A stretch of 64,000 nt of DNA from Anadara kagoshimensis (GCA_021292105.1 CM037870.1:63982083-64046082); one strand, 5' to 3'. Positions 35,338-47,559 are shown, numbered from the stretch's first letter. Numbers and translations are program-made. Notes: generated by a model not told the origin, from the sequence alone.

Positions 35338-37290
35338 GACTTCTCCTCTGAAAGTACTTGGCAGATTTCAATGAGACTTGGTCAGAAGCATGTCTGGGTC
35401 GGTGCAATTCAGATTTGTTCGTGGCGTTGCCATGGCTACCATAACTAGGTCAAGGTGACCTAGGGGTGCAAAAATCTTAAAAAATCTTCTTCTCCGAAAG
35501 TATTGTTTGGAGAAAAAATCTGATGAGATATTTGGCTTCTCTAGGGTCTTAAGCCTATAGTTTGTTCATTTTGTGAAATTCGGTCGAAAAATGGGTTACG
35601 CGTTTTTGCGTTTAATTTTGAAAAAATCGTAAAATAGCTTCAAATTGTTATAACTTGACTACTTGACCAGATAATGACATGGGGTTTTCAGTTTTGACAT
35701 CTTCTTGTTAGTATCTTCAAAATGAGGTCAAGGTCAATTGTGAAGGTCGTGACCTAATTTTTTTTACCTCTGATTATAATTATTATCTCGAAAACTATAA
35801 ACTTTTTGTATAGTCATGTATATTAGAATGTTGTAGGTATTGATACAACGATCATTTTGATGTATAGAAAAAGGTCATGGGTTCAAAGGTCAAGGTCACA
35901 GATGCGAAACAATACCAAAATGGTTAATTATCTCGAAAACTATAAACTTTTTGTATAGGCATGTATATTAGAATGTTGTAGGTATTGATACAACGATCAT
36001 TTTGATGTATAGAAAAAGGTCATGGGTTCAAAGGTCAAGGTCACAGATGCGAAACAACACCGAAATGGTTAATTATCTCGAAAACTATAAACTTTTTGTA
36101 TAGGCATGTATGTTAGAATGTTGTAGGTATTGATACGACGATCATTTTGATGTATAGAAAAAGGTCATGGGTTCAAAGGTCAAGGTCACAGATGCGAATC
36201 AATACTGAAATGGTTAATTATCTCGAAAACTATAAACTTTTTGTATAGGCATTTATATTGGAATGTTGTAGATATTGATACAACGATTATTTTGATGTAT
36301 AGAAAAAGGTCATGGGTTCAAAGGTCAAGGTCACAGATGCGAAACAATACCGAAATGGTTAATTATCTCGAAAACTATAAACTTTTTGTATAGGCATTTA
36401 TATTAGAATGTTGTAGGTATTGATACAACAATCGTTTTGATGTATAGTAAACGGTCATGGGTTCAAAGGTCAAGGTCACAGATGCGAATCAATACTGAAA
36501 TGGTTAATTATCTCGAAAACTATAAACTTTTTGTATAGGCATGTATATTATAATGTTGTAGGTATTGATACAGCGATCATTTTGATGTATAGAAAAAGGT
36601 CATAGGTTCAAAGGTCAAGGTCACAGATGCGAAACAACACCGAAATGGTTAATTATCTCGAAAACTATAAACTTTTTGTATAGGCATGTATATTAGAATG
36701 TTGTAGGTATTGATGCAACGATCATTTTGATGTATAGAAAAAGGTCATGGTTCAAAGGTCAAGGTCACAGATGCAAAACAATATTGAAATGGTTAATTAT
36801 CTTGAAAACTATAAACTTTTTGTATAGACAGTTGTAGGTATTGATACAACGATCATTTTGATGTATAGAAAAGGTCATGGGTTCAAAGGTCAAGGTCACA
36901 GATGCGAAAACAATACCGAAATGGTTAATTATCTCGAAAACTATAAACTTTTTGTATAGGCATGTATATTAGAATGTTGTAGGTATTGATACAATGATCA
37001 TTTTGATGTAAAGAAAAACGTCATTGGGGTTTAGTATTTACGTTTACTTTAAATCTATCAGCTAGCCATTAGTTATCAGGTGAGCGTATAAGGCCCATGG
37101 GCCTCTTGTTAAATAATCTAAGTAAAATTCAAACTGCAGGTCTCTTTGGTAGATTTTATAAAAGTGAAGCTTAGATATAGCATTAATGGAATTTGATACC
37201 ACTGCTGTATATTGGTCATGTAACCGTTGTCTTAACAAATTATAGTCAATAGAAATATAAAAATAATGATATTCTGATTAATTTTCAATT
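34756..37290 (-). pseudogene. LINE reverse-transcriptase C-terminus, 5'-truncated and split
   Basis: 34903-35233 (minus) encodes the domain downstream of the RT: SKLRCGSLKLCVETGRYSN, then CQCC...YHFVLVC, a C-x2-C-...-H-x4-C zinc-knuckle pattern seen in many non-LTR elements. The 3' end at 34756-34800 has AATAAAG and an (AAT)n tail. 37111-37290 holds the preceding segment (INAISKLHFYKIYQRDLQFE), so the two halves are one copy split by the insertion at 35234-37110. An in-frame stop lies upstream of the 37.2-kb part, so the copy is dead. Confidence 0.75.
35234..37110 (+). mobile_element. 1.9-kb tandem-repeat element (pearl/HINE-like), copy 2
   Basis: The head hairpin is near perfect: AGCTCACCTGAGCC-aaa-GGCTCAAGTGAGCT. 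About eight direct repeats of roughly 145 bp follow (35800-37000), each with GGTTCAAAGGTCAAGGTCAC. The tail is CAGGTGAGC, GGCCCATGGGCC, TCTTGTT. It is inserted in a LINE; the flanks join exactly, which fixes the ends. Confidence 0.85.
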
Positions 37291-37945
37291 ACAACAATAC
37301 TGAATGTTGGTTGATACAGAGTTATGTGCGATTTAAATGATAAAATATTATTCCCACCATGTACATATTACACAAATGACGGACGTTTGTGTCTGAAAGT
37401 ATCCACCATGAACACCACACTCGTATCACATATATCAAGGCCACTAATTATAAATAGATGAATGAAATTTGGTGCTTAAAACAAGCTAGGTGAGAGCAAA
37501 TGAAACTGAGATTATGAAACAATACAAACAAATGATGGAAACAGTCAAAGCCTATGCATTATGCAAAAAAAACCTCCAATTTTTAGACCCATGGCCAAAA
37601 TAACCGCTAAAGACAATTTAAACATTTGGATCGGAGGCAAACATTTGTTATAAAAAAATTTGGAATTCTGAAAAAAAAATCAAATTGACCACATAAATTG
37701 TCTAGTGTATGTCACATATAAAGAATTACTTGAAATAGAACATGAAAAAAAATTAAAAGAAATAGTTGATATATAGCAAATGTCTAAAATTCGAGGATAG
37801 AAATAACTGATGTATATAGTAAATGTCCGAATAATCGAGGATTTATACATAGATCATAAAACATTCTAGATATCACGGATTATATCAACATAATCATATA
37901 CTCTATGTAGCACCTCGGGTGTACTAATCAACAAAATTTAATAAA

Positions 37946-38192
37946 CAGTACAGGCCTGTCGAAAGTTTAACACAACACTTACCAATTAGTTCCTAGTCGG
38001 CAGCTCATCACGGACCCACGTTAACTACATGTGTATATATCTTGAAAACGTTTTAACACTGCTATCGATCCCTTGACAGGTTTTCTGCCACTGACTTTCC
38101 ATCCATATCTCGGGACACTTGGCAGCCCAGTTCCCACATATTCCACTCATATTTCTTTAGCTTAGTGTTAAACTTTCGACAGGTCTGTACTG
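37946..38192. mobile_element. Small TIR MITE (family M5), copy 1
   Basis: CAGTACAGGCCTGTCGAAAG on the left and CTTTCGACAGGTCTGTACTG on the right are inverted; TIRs are about 28 bp. Followed by TA. Related copies: 55933, 56895, 59411, 60274. No ORF. Confidence 0.8.
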
Positions 38193-38680
38193 TATATTTT
38201 ATGGATCCTTCCAGAAAGATGTGGGTTGTTTATTTATTTTGTTTTATTTTTAGTTTTGATGTTGCTGATCATAATTACCTTGAGTAATCTGACAGAGAAA
38301 TACCAGGAGACAAAGAAACAAATGATTTAAGAATCAACAAAAGTTTCAATCACTCTTACCAATTTTTTACCTGTTTCCTAATTTATAGTGGCGGTGTCTA
38401 GTTTTCCAAAAAAAAAAAAAATTAGTGGCCAAAATTCCCATAAAAAATTGAGAAATATAGTCCTTCTGAAAAGTTTGTTTTTCAAATTTGCTGAAAAGGT
38501 TAATTTTTGAAATAATTTCTCAGAAATGTGTAGCACATGACGATTTTGAACACCAGAAAAGGAAAAATATTGTTGATGTAATGGTGTGCATCATGTACTT
38601 CACCATGTCATAAGCCTAACTGGGTTTTGCCAATTTAGAGTGGCTCCACAAATGGTAACGGTTTACCATTGTGATGTCAT

Positions 38681-38902
38681 CAGAGGGGCTTCTGAGTGGT
38701 CTAAAGAGCGCAATTACGGAAACAGAGCCTCTAACCACTCAAGTTCGAATCCTACTCCGACAGATCCTAATTTAAGAAAGTTTGTTAGAGTCGGTGTTTT
38801 TTCGGACACTCAAGTTTCCTTCGCTAGCCCTATTGCTATAAGTGAAAGCCTTGACTGGGTTGATCCATCCATACAACGGTCCTTTTGCGGTCAGAATTGA
38901 GA
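38681..38902 (+). repeat. tRNA-derived SINE (family 1)
   Basis: TTCTGAGTGGTCTAAAGAGC is the A-box region of a tRNA-Leu/Ser-like head and AGTTCGAATCC is a good B box. The tail has gacagatcctaatttaag, gtttgtta and aagtgaaagcc, as in the copies at 16361 and 27497. Confidence 0.7.
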
Positions 38903-39366
38903 ACAAATGAGCTTAAAACTGACAGAATATTTCGGTTGTTTCCATTGTGATGTTAATAAATTCACTTAGTAAGTTTATGTATTTTTGCCAACAGAGGCTT
39001 TAATTGAAATATTAGGTCTTAACACTTCCAAATATGACGGGAAACTTCAAGTAGTGTATTTTTAATGGGACACAAGTTAACGAGAGAGTATGTTTGTAGT
39101 TCAAAACAAGAGCCGAGTTCTGAAAGAGCATGTTGAGCTCAAAATGGAATGTATAATGATAAAAGTAAGAAACAAGATCATGGAAAACATACCAACAATT
39201 AAAAAACAAGGAACAAGAAACAACAAAAAGATCATTGGCTATAAAGCACAATCTATCTGTTCTAACGTTTTACAATTGGTGGTCTGGCACTTAAAATATC
39301 AGTCTGTTTTTCAAAATGGCTTTAAAATTGTTAATGAATGAAACAAAATTGTCATTGTGTACAATT

Positions 39367-39370
39367 CACA

Positions 39371-39417
<47 letters not shown>

Positions 39418-39429
39418 ACACACACACAC
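39367..39429. repeat. (CA)n microsatellite
   Basis: About 30 CA units with two CACC interruptions, ending at the terminus of the mariner copy. Confidence 0.95.
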
Positions 39430-40700
39430 GAGGGGAGCAAAAAGCTTATAGAACGGGGTATATATTGCCGCACAACAAACCATACATTTTTTATTATAAT
39501 TTTTCAATATAGTCCCCAATTTCCACAAATGCACTTAGCCATTTTCTTTCAGACTGTCTATACCTTTGAAATAGAAGTCTTCGGTTTGGTCCTGAAACCA
39601 TGCCTCTGTGACAGCCTTAAGTCCATCATAATCAGGAAATCTGATTCCCCGTAAATGGATTTCAAGTTCTAAATAGGAATAATCACTGGGTGCCAATCGG
39701 GGCTGTAGCGTTGGTGATTAAGTTGTTTGAACTTGCATTCACGAATCGATGCTTATGCAATCCTTAACTTGTTTACAGGAGCATTGTCATGAAGATGCAA
39801 TACCCCTCGGCTCAACTTTCCCGCCTTTTTCATTTAATAGCAGCTTTCAGCTGCTTCATTAGATCAGCATAGTAAGCCCGTGATAGAGATTCAGCAGGTT
39901 ATAATTGATTAACAGAACATCCTTAGAATCCCAGAACACAGTGGCCATGATTGCCAGCTGATGGTTGGTTTTGAAATATTTGGTGGAGGGAGCCAGGATG
40001 CTTCCATTGCATGGACTCTTTTTTGGTTTTGGGTTCCAATGATGAAATCCATGTTTCATCACTAGTTACTAAGTGTAAACGGAAGCTCTCTGTGTTATTA
40101 TTATAAATGCCAAGAAGCTCCCGGCTTGACTGGAGTCTTTGGAAGCGATCCTGCACATTAAGGTTCTGGGGACCCATCTTGCGAATACTTTTGACATCAC
40201 AAGATGCTCGTGGATAACCGTGTGTACACTTCCATGTGAAATGTCACATTCCCTAGCTATGTCACCAATCCTAATCGACGATCATTCATAATGAGGGTCT
40301 CCACAGACGTGACAATTTCCTTTGTGATGTCATCAGCTGGCCGACCTGACGTGGGTCATCCTTCAATGAGGTGCGCCCACGTTTAAATTCAGCTGACCAT
40401 TTTGCCACTGTGGAATAGGCAGGACCACTGTCACTGTTCACCTAGCCATTCGCCGGCGAATTCTTTGGCTTTTGATCCCTCTACTGTGAGGAAACTTTAT
40501 TCTGCCCTAAACTCAACATTTTGATTTTCCATCATTCTTGATGGTCACCAACTTTGAATGGTTTTGAGAATAACACAAATATGTTGTGACAAATAAACTT
40601 GATTATGTTTCAATGGCGGAATGTTGTGTTGTCTAAATAAGAAAATGTGTGTTAAGCGTTGGCTGAATACGCTGTTCTATGAACTTTCTGACTTCCCTCG
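39429..40700 (-). mobile_element. mariner-type DNA transposon, 1272 bp, dead
   Basis: Imperfect TIRs of about 28 bp: CGAGGGGAGCAAAAAGCTTA at the left and its counterpart (complement begins CGAGGGAAGTCAGAAAGTTC) at the right. A TA follows the right end; the left TA is replaced by CA from the adjoining microsatellite. Length is typical for mariner. Confidence 0.85.
39494..40535 (-). pseudogene. mariner transposase pseudogene
   Basis: Recognisable blocks in order: LVTSDETWIS (first catalytic Asp zone of the D,D34D triad), SMQWKHPGS, TVFWDSKDVLLINY and, near the end, WLSAFVEIGDYIE. Several stops and frameshifts break the frame, both before and after the DETW block, so no active enzyme can be made. 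Confidence 0.88.
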
Positions 40701-41404
40701 TATTTTTCAAAAGCAAAAACTATAAAAGATCTTTTCTATAAGGCATAATGGTCAAATTGTACCGGATCGATGATGCCTTCATCCTAATGCTGCAACTTAC
40801 TTTACATTTTGTTGTCAATAATACAAGCGTATCTATACATGTCATTGTGCAATTTATATGAAAACTAATTTTGTGATTGTATTATTTCATTAATATTCAT
40901 TGAATATTGCGTGCATTTTAAAAACACAAAGCTTACTTTGAAAACAAATGAATGACTTGTTACTTTTAATGTTTTAATTAGCACGAGGAACAATGACTGC
41001 TTTTGTCAAAGGATAATTTATTCCAATTTGACAAAAGAGGAAATTTGTTGGAATGTGAAAAATAGATAAATATTTATTTTGTTATTAGGGTTCTTATCAG
41101 CACGTGTACATCAATGTATTACCACCACTCTTTCATGTTTGCCTTAATTAATGTGTTAATTGGCACGTGTTGTTCAGTTTGCCCTCATTTCCGTTTTAAT
41201 TGCATTATGGGTTATATTGTTCGGTAATTGATTTTTACGTAGCGTTTGTCTTTTGATTTACGCCATGTGTTTCATCCCTGTTTGAAGTGTTTACTTTGTC
41301 CTTATGAAGTAGATTATTTTCTGCTAACTTTCATTCACTGGTCACGTTCGATAACCTTATTATTATTTTTTGAAAGAGATAAAACATATTAAACCATCCA
41401 GTAA

Positions 41405-41819
41405 TTACGGAACCCGTAAGATGACGTGTGGAAAAATTCTAAACAGTATTTTATATATTTGCAATAGTTATTTTGTATTTTCGGAACAGTATTTCGTATA
41501 TTCATAATTTATAGTTATTTCTTAATTTAAAAAATAGAGTCTGTAAAAAAAAGTATTCGGTATTTTTGTATATTCGCAATAGCTATTTTTTATTTTCGAA
41601 TTAGTACTATGAATATTCGAAATAGCATTCCGTATATTCACAAAAGTTATTTCGTAATTGCGAAAATCGTATTTCGTATATTCAGAATAGTTATTTTGTA
41701 TATTACTTATTCGAAAATACGACATACCATTTTGAAAATACGAAACAACAATTGGTAATAAACAAATTAACTTTTCCTAAAATAACTTTTTTACACATGC
41801 CACTTTATGGACTCCGTAA
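41405..41819. mobile_element. Probable TIR element with 'ttcgtatattcg' interior
   Basis: TTACGGAACCCGTAAGATGA at the left and the complement of the right end (TTACGGAGTCCATAAAGTGG) agree over about 30 bp. The interior is a degenerate array of tattcgtatattcgaaatag-like motifs. I do not see clear target duplications. Confidence 0.5.
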
Positions 41820-41859
41820 CTAACATCATTTATGAATGCTAACATAATCCAATACATAC

Positions 41860-42136
41860 GAGCATGTTGAGGACGAACACATATAATTGGAACCGCTGTC
41901 TCCATGGCAACAGTTGACGTAGGCAAGTCCAATGGAAAGAACCTTGTAACGAAAGCTGCACTTAACTGAAAATTTCCTTTTTCATAGAAAACGTGTCGAC
42001 CACATTGTAAATTAAACGAAGGTAACTTTTTTGGATAAGTTGAATTGTTGAATTGTAGTGGTATGTTCTCGGTAATTTTTGGCTTACTACATTTCAACGT
42101 TGAGAGGAGAGACGTTGTTCTCGCGAGATTCTCCAT
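41860..42136 (-). CDS. Candidate first coding exon, unidentified protein
   Basis: The ATG at 42136 opens 92 codons and then meets a strong donor (c|GTATGT at 41859). The N-terminus MENLARTTSLLSTLKCSKPK has Arg, Ser, Leu and Lys with almost no acidic residues, like a mitochondrial presequence. The first codons contain TCTCGCGAGA, a palindromic element found near transcription starts of many metazoan housekeeping genes. I do not recognise the protein, and I could not find a following exon with the right phase. It could be a chance ORF beside a transposon. Confidence 0.35.
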
Positions 42137-42692
42137 TCACATACTATTACATCCATGTAGAGTAGTTTTGAATGTGATTGTGTAGTAGAGATGTCCCTAG
42201 GCATCTTAACGATATTCTCAACATTGTTCCATTGTTCAAGTTAAAGATGCTACTTGTCATATCTTAACAGTACAAACTTAGAAAAGAGGCTTGTTACAGC
42301 TTTCAGTTAAGATTTTTATCTGGTGAAACTTGAATTCTCAAACCTTTAGTTTTGGTTTTTAAAGCATAAAGTTGCTGCTAACGCCAATTTACATGCTTTC
42401 TGTTTTTAATTCTTTATAAGGAAGTACGAGAAATTATAATTATTACATGTATTCCAATATGACAAACTGTCAATTCAACCTATAATCTTCAATCGTAGCT
42501 GCCTCAACTGGAGTGAATTGCAGGTTACTTTCGGGCGCAACAGAGGTGGACGGATACTGCTGTTTCAGTACGTGATTTAAATAAAATATCTCTATTATTT
42601 GAGAATGCATTCATGAAACTATCAATAAAATGAAGTAAAAACATTGACCATACCAATTTATTATATGAAGTTACATTGCTAACGCAGACCTA
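42137..42692. other. Upstream of the 42136 exon; no feature seen
   Basis: AT-rich sequence without a supported exon or repeat. Confidence 0.4.
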
Positions 42693-42845
42693 GTCACCGC
42701 CTCGGTGGTTCAATGGTTACAGTGATTGCCTTCAGAATGGCTTTGATCCTTAGCAGGGTCATACATACGGATTTTAAAAATGAAGACGCTGCTTCCTCCT
42801 CTTCCGCTGGGCAAAACGAGTACATTGACGGGTTCACTAAGTAGC
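42693..42845 (+). repeat. tRNA-derived SINE (family 3)
   Basis: CGGTGGTTCAATGGTTACAG resembles an A-box region; the B box is decayed. The tail (gggtcatacata, gacgctgcttcctcctc) follows the copy at 23501. Confidence 0.5.
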
Positions 42846-44809
42846 CAAGAAAACTGAAAAATGTGAAGATTTTAGAGAGCCGTAATTCTGTCATATTTTA
42901 TCGAAATTGAGTCAAACCTGACCCGTAGGTCAACTATAAAAACCACGTGCCAAATAGGAATCTAAAATCCAACAAATAGTTAAACTTGGCTTGTATGTCA
43001 ATTTTATAAAGGTACATGTACATATCAAATATGGACCCAAAGGGAAAAGGTAGTCCGAAAAATGTTTGAGGGCAGAAGAAAAACAGACAGACGGAGGGAA
43101 AACATATTGTCTCCTTCTGGTGTCAGTGGGAGTGGACAAAAAATCTTTACCCAATAAATAAAGTTTACAGATCCCCATTCAACACTACGGAAGGTATTTA
43201 GGCAATTTATATGCAAATCATTGGTTTCATGACAGTATTGCCGTTAAAACCATTTGTCTAAAGATGCCTATGCTATAGTTAAGAGATCATTGATTTTTTT
43301 AACTTTGAAAAATGTCATTAAGGATCATTACTCAACATTGAAAATAATTTTGAAATTACACCACGTGCAAAAAGTATTGGGTTTTCCAGGCGTGATCAGC
43401 ATGAATGATATGTAAATGATACAGAAGGGATAATTTTGACATAGTTTTTAAAAAATTTAATTGTACAGAATTTGTTTTTCCTATGAGGTCAGCAAATTTT
43501 GTACAATGTTTTGATATTAGTGAATTTATCGGAAAGTAGTATGTAGTTTTCAGACTTTCATGTGCAATGAATTCATGGAATTACAGTAACTATCTCATTT
43601 GTACAATTAAATGTATTAAACAATATGTCTTGGTCCATTTTATATCTAGTATATATTTGAAGTTTTAGTAGACAGCATATATACGTATCGCATGTTTTTA
43701 TTTCTTTGTTAAACTAGGTTCAATTTTATATATTCATGTACTACAACCATTGGTTGCCTTAAGTTTGGAACCACAACATTGGATTGCCGTTTTTATAGCA
43801 TCCATTGTCTGACCAAAGCCCAACTGGGTTGGGCAATTTTTCAGTTTGTTGGTACTTGTCTTGATTATTTTGCTATGTTTTTTAGCTTTGAACAGCTACG
43901 CGAATCATGCAATGTACACAAAATGTCATTCTTACATTTGTAACAAATAAAAAGCGAAAAGTCTTACGAAAAACAACATTTTCTTTCTTGGGGTTGACGG
44001 GGGTTTAAACTACAGCCTTATAACGCCTTCACCATCCAGCCGCGGCCACTGCGATCTCTAAAATTACCTATGTCTTTTAATGACCATTGAGCCCACGGTT
44101 TTTTGATCATCATTGTCGCTGTTGTTGCTTCAGCTGTCATATATATGTACTTAAATCCGACCCAGATTTCTCTAAATCCGACTCTATTTCATTACAATTG
44201 GTCATGATTAGAGACGACAATTAATTGCACATATGGCACCATAATGCCAGTCCATGACGTCATGGCGTCGTCTATGTTATAATTTTTCAATATTAAAATG
44301 TATAATCACATGCATATATTTTATTCATTAATTATCAGCAATGTGCTTGTGATTTCCAAAAAGCTGTTCCAGTTTTAAAGGGACAAACATGTCATTATTG
44401 TATTCTATTTATGTCTTTACCGACGCTAAGTTGTTAACTAGCTTTCAGTTCTGTGATTTACTGTAGGTCATAAATATATCTGTTCCATGTTTCACAATTA
44501 TTCCTTAACTAAGGCTTTCCTTAATGACAAAATTTCAAATTGTTAAAATTTTGTTTATTCTTGAGATATTCAGGGTTTAAGATGACTTTTTGAAGATGAC
44601 TTCTAGCCTGAAACATTTTTAGTTAGTTTTTGTTTTCAAAATTTTTTATTAGTAGTTCCAAAAAATTACCTAAATTCGCTAAGTAAGTTAATAAATGACT
44701 GTGAAACTGGGACCAGATAATCTTTTGAAATGGTTCCTGTCTTCTGTTAGCAGTTTATTATAGGCATACGACAATTTTGTTTGAACCTTTATAATTCCGT
44801 TTAAACTGC
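42846..44809. other. Gene-free stretch
   Basis: No exon, TIR pair or array that I can support. A tgacgtca motif occurs near 44257. Confidence 0.45.
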
Positions 44810-45290
44810 AGTGCTAACGACGTCTAATCACTTGTGATGAAGGATATTTTGTGTTACATCGAAGAGACCATTGTGATTGACTAAGATGAAAATCTTCAAT
44901 TAAAAGGGGGACGATGAATGTTTGGTCCATTTGTAACACGTTCTGCTTTACTCGTTATTCAGAAAATTTTATTTTCAAAGAAAGGTTTTTAATTTGTTTT
45001 GCTCTTTGTTTGAAGATTTTAGAATGGCGTATAAAAACTGCAGGCAAGAGTTAGACTAAAAGACGTAGTGTACATTGAAAATGGTTGTAAAAGGCATAAA
45101 CTACACTGCTAGAGACTAGTCACGTGTGAGGAAGGAAACTTTGTGCTGTATTGAAGAGACTATCGTGATTGACTAGATGCAAATCTTCAATTAAAACGGA
45201 GATAATAATTTTTTTAGCCATTTTCCCCTGCTGAAATCATTATTCAGAAATGTTTTGAGAGGAAATAATACACTAAGACTGATTGAATAG
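44810..45290 (+). repeat. Diverged direct duplication, about 190 bp, offset about 290 bp
   Basis: 44810-45000 and 45098-45290 share blocks: ctaatcacttgtgatgaagg / ctagtcacgtgtgaggaagg, agagaccattgtgattgact / agagactatcgtgattgact, aaatcttcaattaaaa, and ttattcagaaa. A weak third start lies at about 45315. Confidence 0.6.
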
Positions 45291-46049
45291 GACTGGTGAA
45301 ATGTACACTAAATATTTAATCACTGATTGTGTACGGGAGGACAAAGTAAATCAAGAATCTAATGGGGACACCGCTTTAAAAGGAAGTACGCTTACACGGG
45401 TGGACCAGGTGCAATTTTCAACCCGATGTGGAGAATAAACTGGTAATTTGATTCATAGCGCTAAATTAATTTTAAAAATAATAAAATATAAAAAATGGTA
45501 AAATAACAATAATTACCGTAACAGACTTGTATTCTCTAGAAACCATATTAGATCTAGACTAGAGAAACAGTTTTACCTGTTTCACATTGTACATAGACTT
45601 GGTTTAAATATCACAGAGTCAAAGGAACATTTGGAGATACGTCTGAACAATGCGTTTTTCAAATACGCTGCAGTAGATCTACATTTGAAATAAATTTGTT
45701 TACATTTTAGCTATTTAAGCTTGAGAAAATTATTGTTTCCTGGGACATGATCCCCAAAAATCTCTATAAACAAGTCCACGAGACAACTCCAATTAAGGCC
45801 CAAACTTGAACCGATACATATATCTAATAATTTCCTAAAGCATATTCCATGGCTTCTATAACCTTGGGAAGGACACTTTAAAAGTATTCAAAATAAGCGG
45901 CTAAGTAGATGTTATACCCGTTTTATTATCAACATGTCCGTAACAAGTGTTCTGGAAGTGATTTGTTTTGTCTTTTGTGATCCTTTTAACTTCTAAAAGG
46001 CGGTCTATATCAGTTTTGAACTGTCTTTTTCTTCTTTGTCGTCCATGGT

Positions 46050-46400
46050 CTAACAAATCACACCGCCTTTCATCACCTAGGCTTAAATCCCGCTCGGACA
46101 GATTCAAGTATAACAATTTGTCATTGCGGTTCGCAATCGTACCACGTGATCAATACCTCTTAACGTTTGTGCGGAACATTTTGGAAAACGTCAACGTCAC
46201 AAATTCCCGGAATAACGTCGTTTTTACGGGAAAACGTCATATTGTGCGATTCCATGTCCATTGGAAACAAGCGTTTCACAGACACGTTAGAAGGTATCAC
46301 GTGGTACAGCGGCGAACCCCAATCCCCTTTCCCTGGACATTCCGGTTATTTCCACTATTCCAGAGCTGACAGTCTGTCTCGGCAAGAGTGAAAGATTTAC
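46050..46400 (+). repeat. SINE (family 1-related), split by a MITE
   Basis: CCATGGTCTAACAAATCACA and TAGGCTTAAATCCCGCTCGG (decayed B box) precede a tail with agattcaagtataac. After the MITE at 46128-46318, gagctgacagtctgtctcgg and gtgaaag follow, as in the copy at 47560-47725. Confidence 0.45.
46128..46318. mobile_element. TIR MITE (family M2), copy 1
   Basis: GGTTCGC..GTACCACGTGATC on the left and GGTATCACGTGGTAC..GCGAACC on the right are inverted. A second copy is at 48359-48607. No ORF. Confidence 0.65.
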
Positions 46401-46729
46401 TGACTGTGGCGTATAACTCAAGCTCAGTGACGTTTGTTGCAAGTATAATACCATAATACTTGGTATTGTGCTATTTTATTATATAGCCAATGATTTTGCC
46501 CTTTTCTGATTGGTTGAGAAGACGTTTGGCGAGCCTGATAAATCGTTATGTTCACCGCGCAATAACGCACAGGACGTTTTTATGACGTAACAATGGGTAA
46601 TGTTCACCGCGCAAAAAACGCACGCGACGTTATGCGATGTAACATTGAAAAGAGAAAAGGACACTTTTTACGTTTTGTACTATTAAACATAAAAATATGG
46701 TGATAAAAATCATTGGTCATATAAAAAAC

Positions 46730-46862
46730 ATTGACTTTCGCTTCGATAGACATAAAGATTTATCAACCTCAAAAACATAATATTCACCTCGGCCTACGGT
46801 CTCGGTAAATATAATGTGTTTGAGGTTGATAAATCCTTATGTCTACCTCATCAAAAGTCAAT
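46730..46862. repeat. Long hairpin, arms about 60 bp
   Basis: 46731-46793 and 46801-46861 are inverted copies (TATCAACCTCAAAAACATAA against TTTGAGGTTGATAAATCC), with a short centre. It adjoins two direct GTTCACCGCGCAA blocks at 46549 and 46602. Confidence 0.75.
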
Positions 46863-47059
46863 AATTGTCTAATGTTATACAGTGTACGTCCCTCGTTAAG
46901 AATTTTAAATCAGCGAAGTACAATCTATCTTGTTTACTTCATTTCATTGTTTTGTGTTCTTTGTTTTATGACTTTATTACTATGGCCAAGTACATGTTCT
47001 CAGCTAAGTGGACTGTTTCATTAGCAGTATATGGCGTGTTCTGAAGTGCTTTGTTGAGT

Positions 47060-47450
47060 CTTCATGGTTCTGTAAACGTTTAATTTACTTGCACACACCT
47101 CTATCTTTTTTGAAATTTTGTCTTGGTGTCCCGATGTCCTGTAACCGATTTTATTTACTTGCGGCGATCTAAATCATTTGTTTTATTGTGTCTTTGGTAC
47201 CCCTATTAACTTTTTATTTACTGGCCCTTATTGTCCTGTTAATTTTATTTGTTTGCAGCGGTATACATCCATTTTGTGTAAATCATTGGGTCTTTAATTG
47301 TCCTGCTAACTTTTTATTCACTTGCGGTGTCTGTGTCATATATTTTGTTTTGTTTCGTGTGACCCTGTTAATCAGTTTCCATTTACCTGCTGGTCTCCCT
47401 TTTTTGTTTTGTAATGTTTTTGAGGACACTATTTACTTTTTATTCATTTT
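47060..47450 (+). repeat. Degenerate tandem repeat, unit about 75 bp
   Basis: Blocks like cctgttaactttttatttacttgcggc recur near 47080, 47140, 47205, 47300 and 47370, alternating with tgttttgtgtc-type sequence. Confidence 0.55.
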
Positions 47451-47559
47451 CGACGGCTCTTATCCTTAAGATGGGAAATCCTCAAATTTACATCGTCCCT
47501 TTTCTTATTCTGGCTACATGAAGACTAGATTTTGGTTTGCCTACTTTTCTTCTTCATCG

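Noticed and set aside
40733-40790. Second exon for the 42136 gene (peptide ending DPVQFDHYAL)
   Set aside because: An acceptor-like AG is present, but the phase does not fit the donor at 41859, and every phase-consistent join hits a stop at once.
41777-42136. The full 119-codon ORF as one exon
   Set aside because: The last codons run into the TIR element ending at 41819, and a strong donor occurs before it.
45968-46369. 133-codon plus-strand ORF, Arg rich
   Set aside because: Covers a SINE remnant and the MITE inside it; no independent coding sign.
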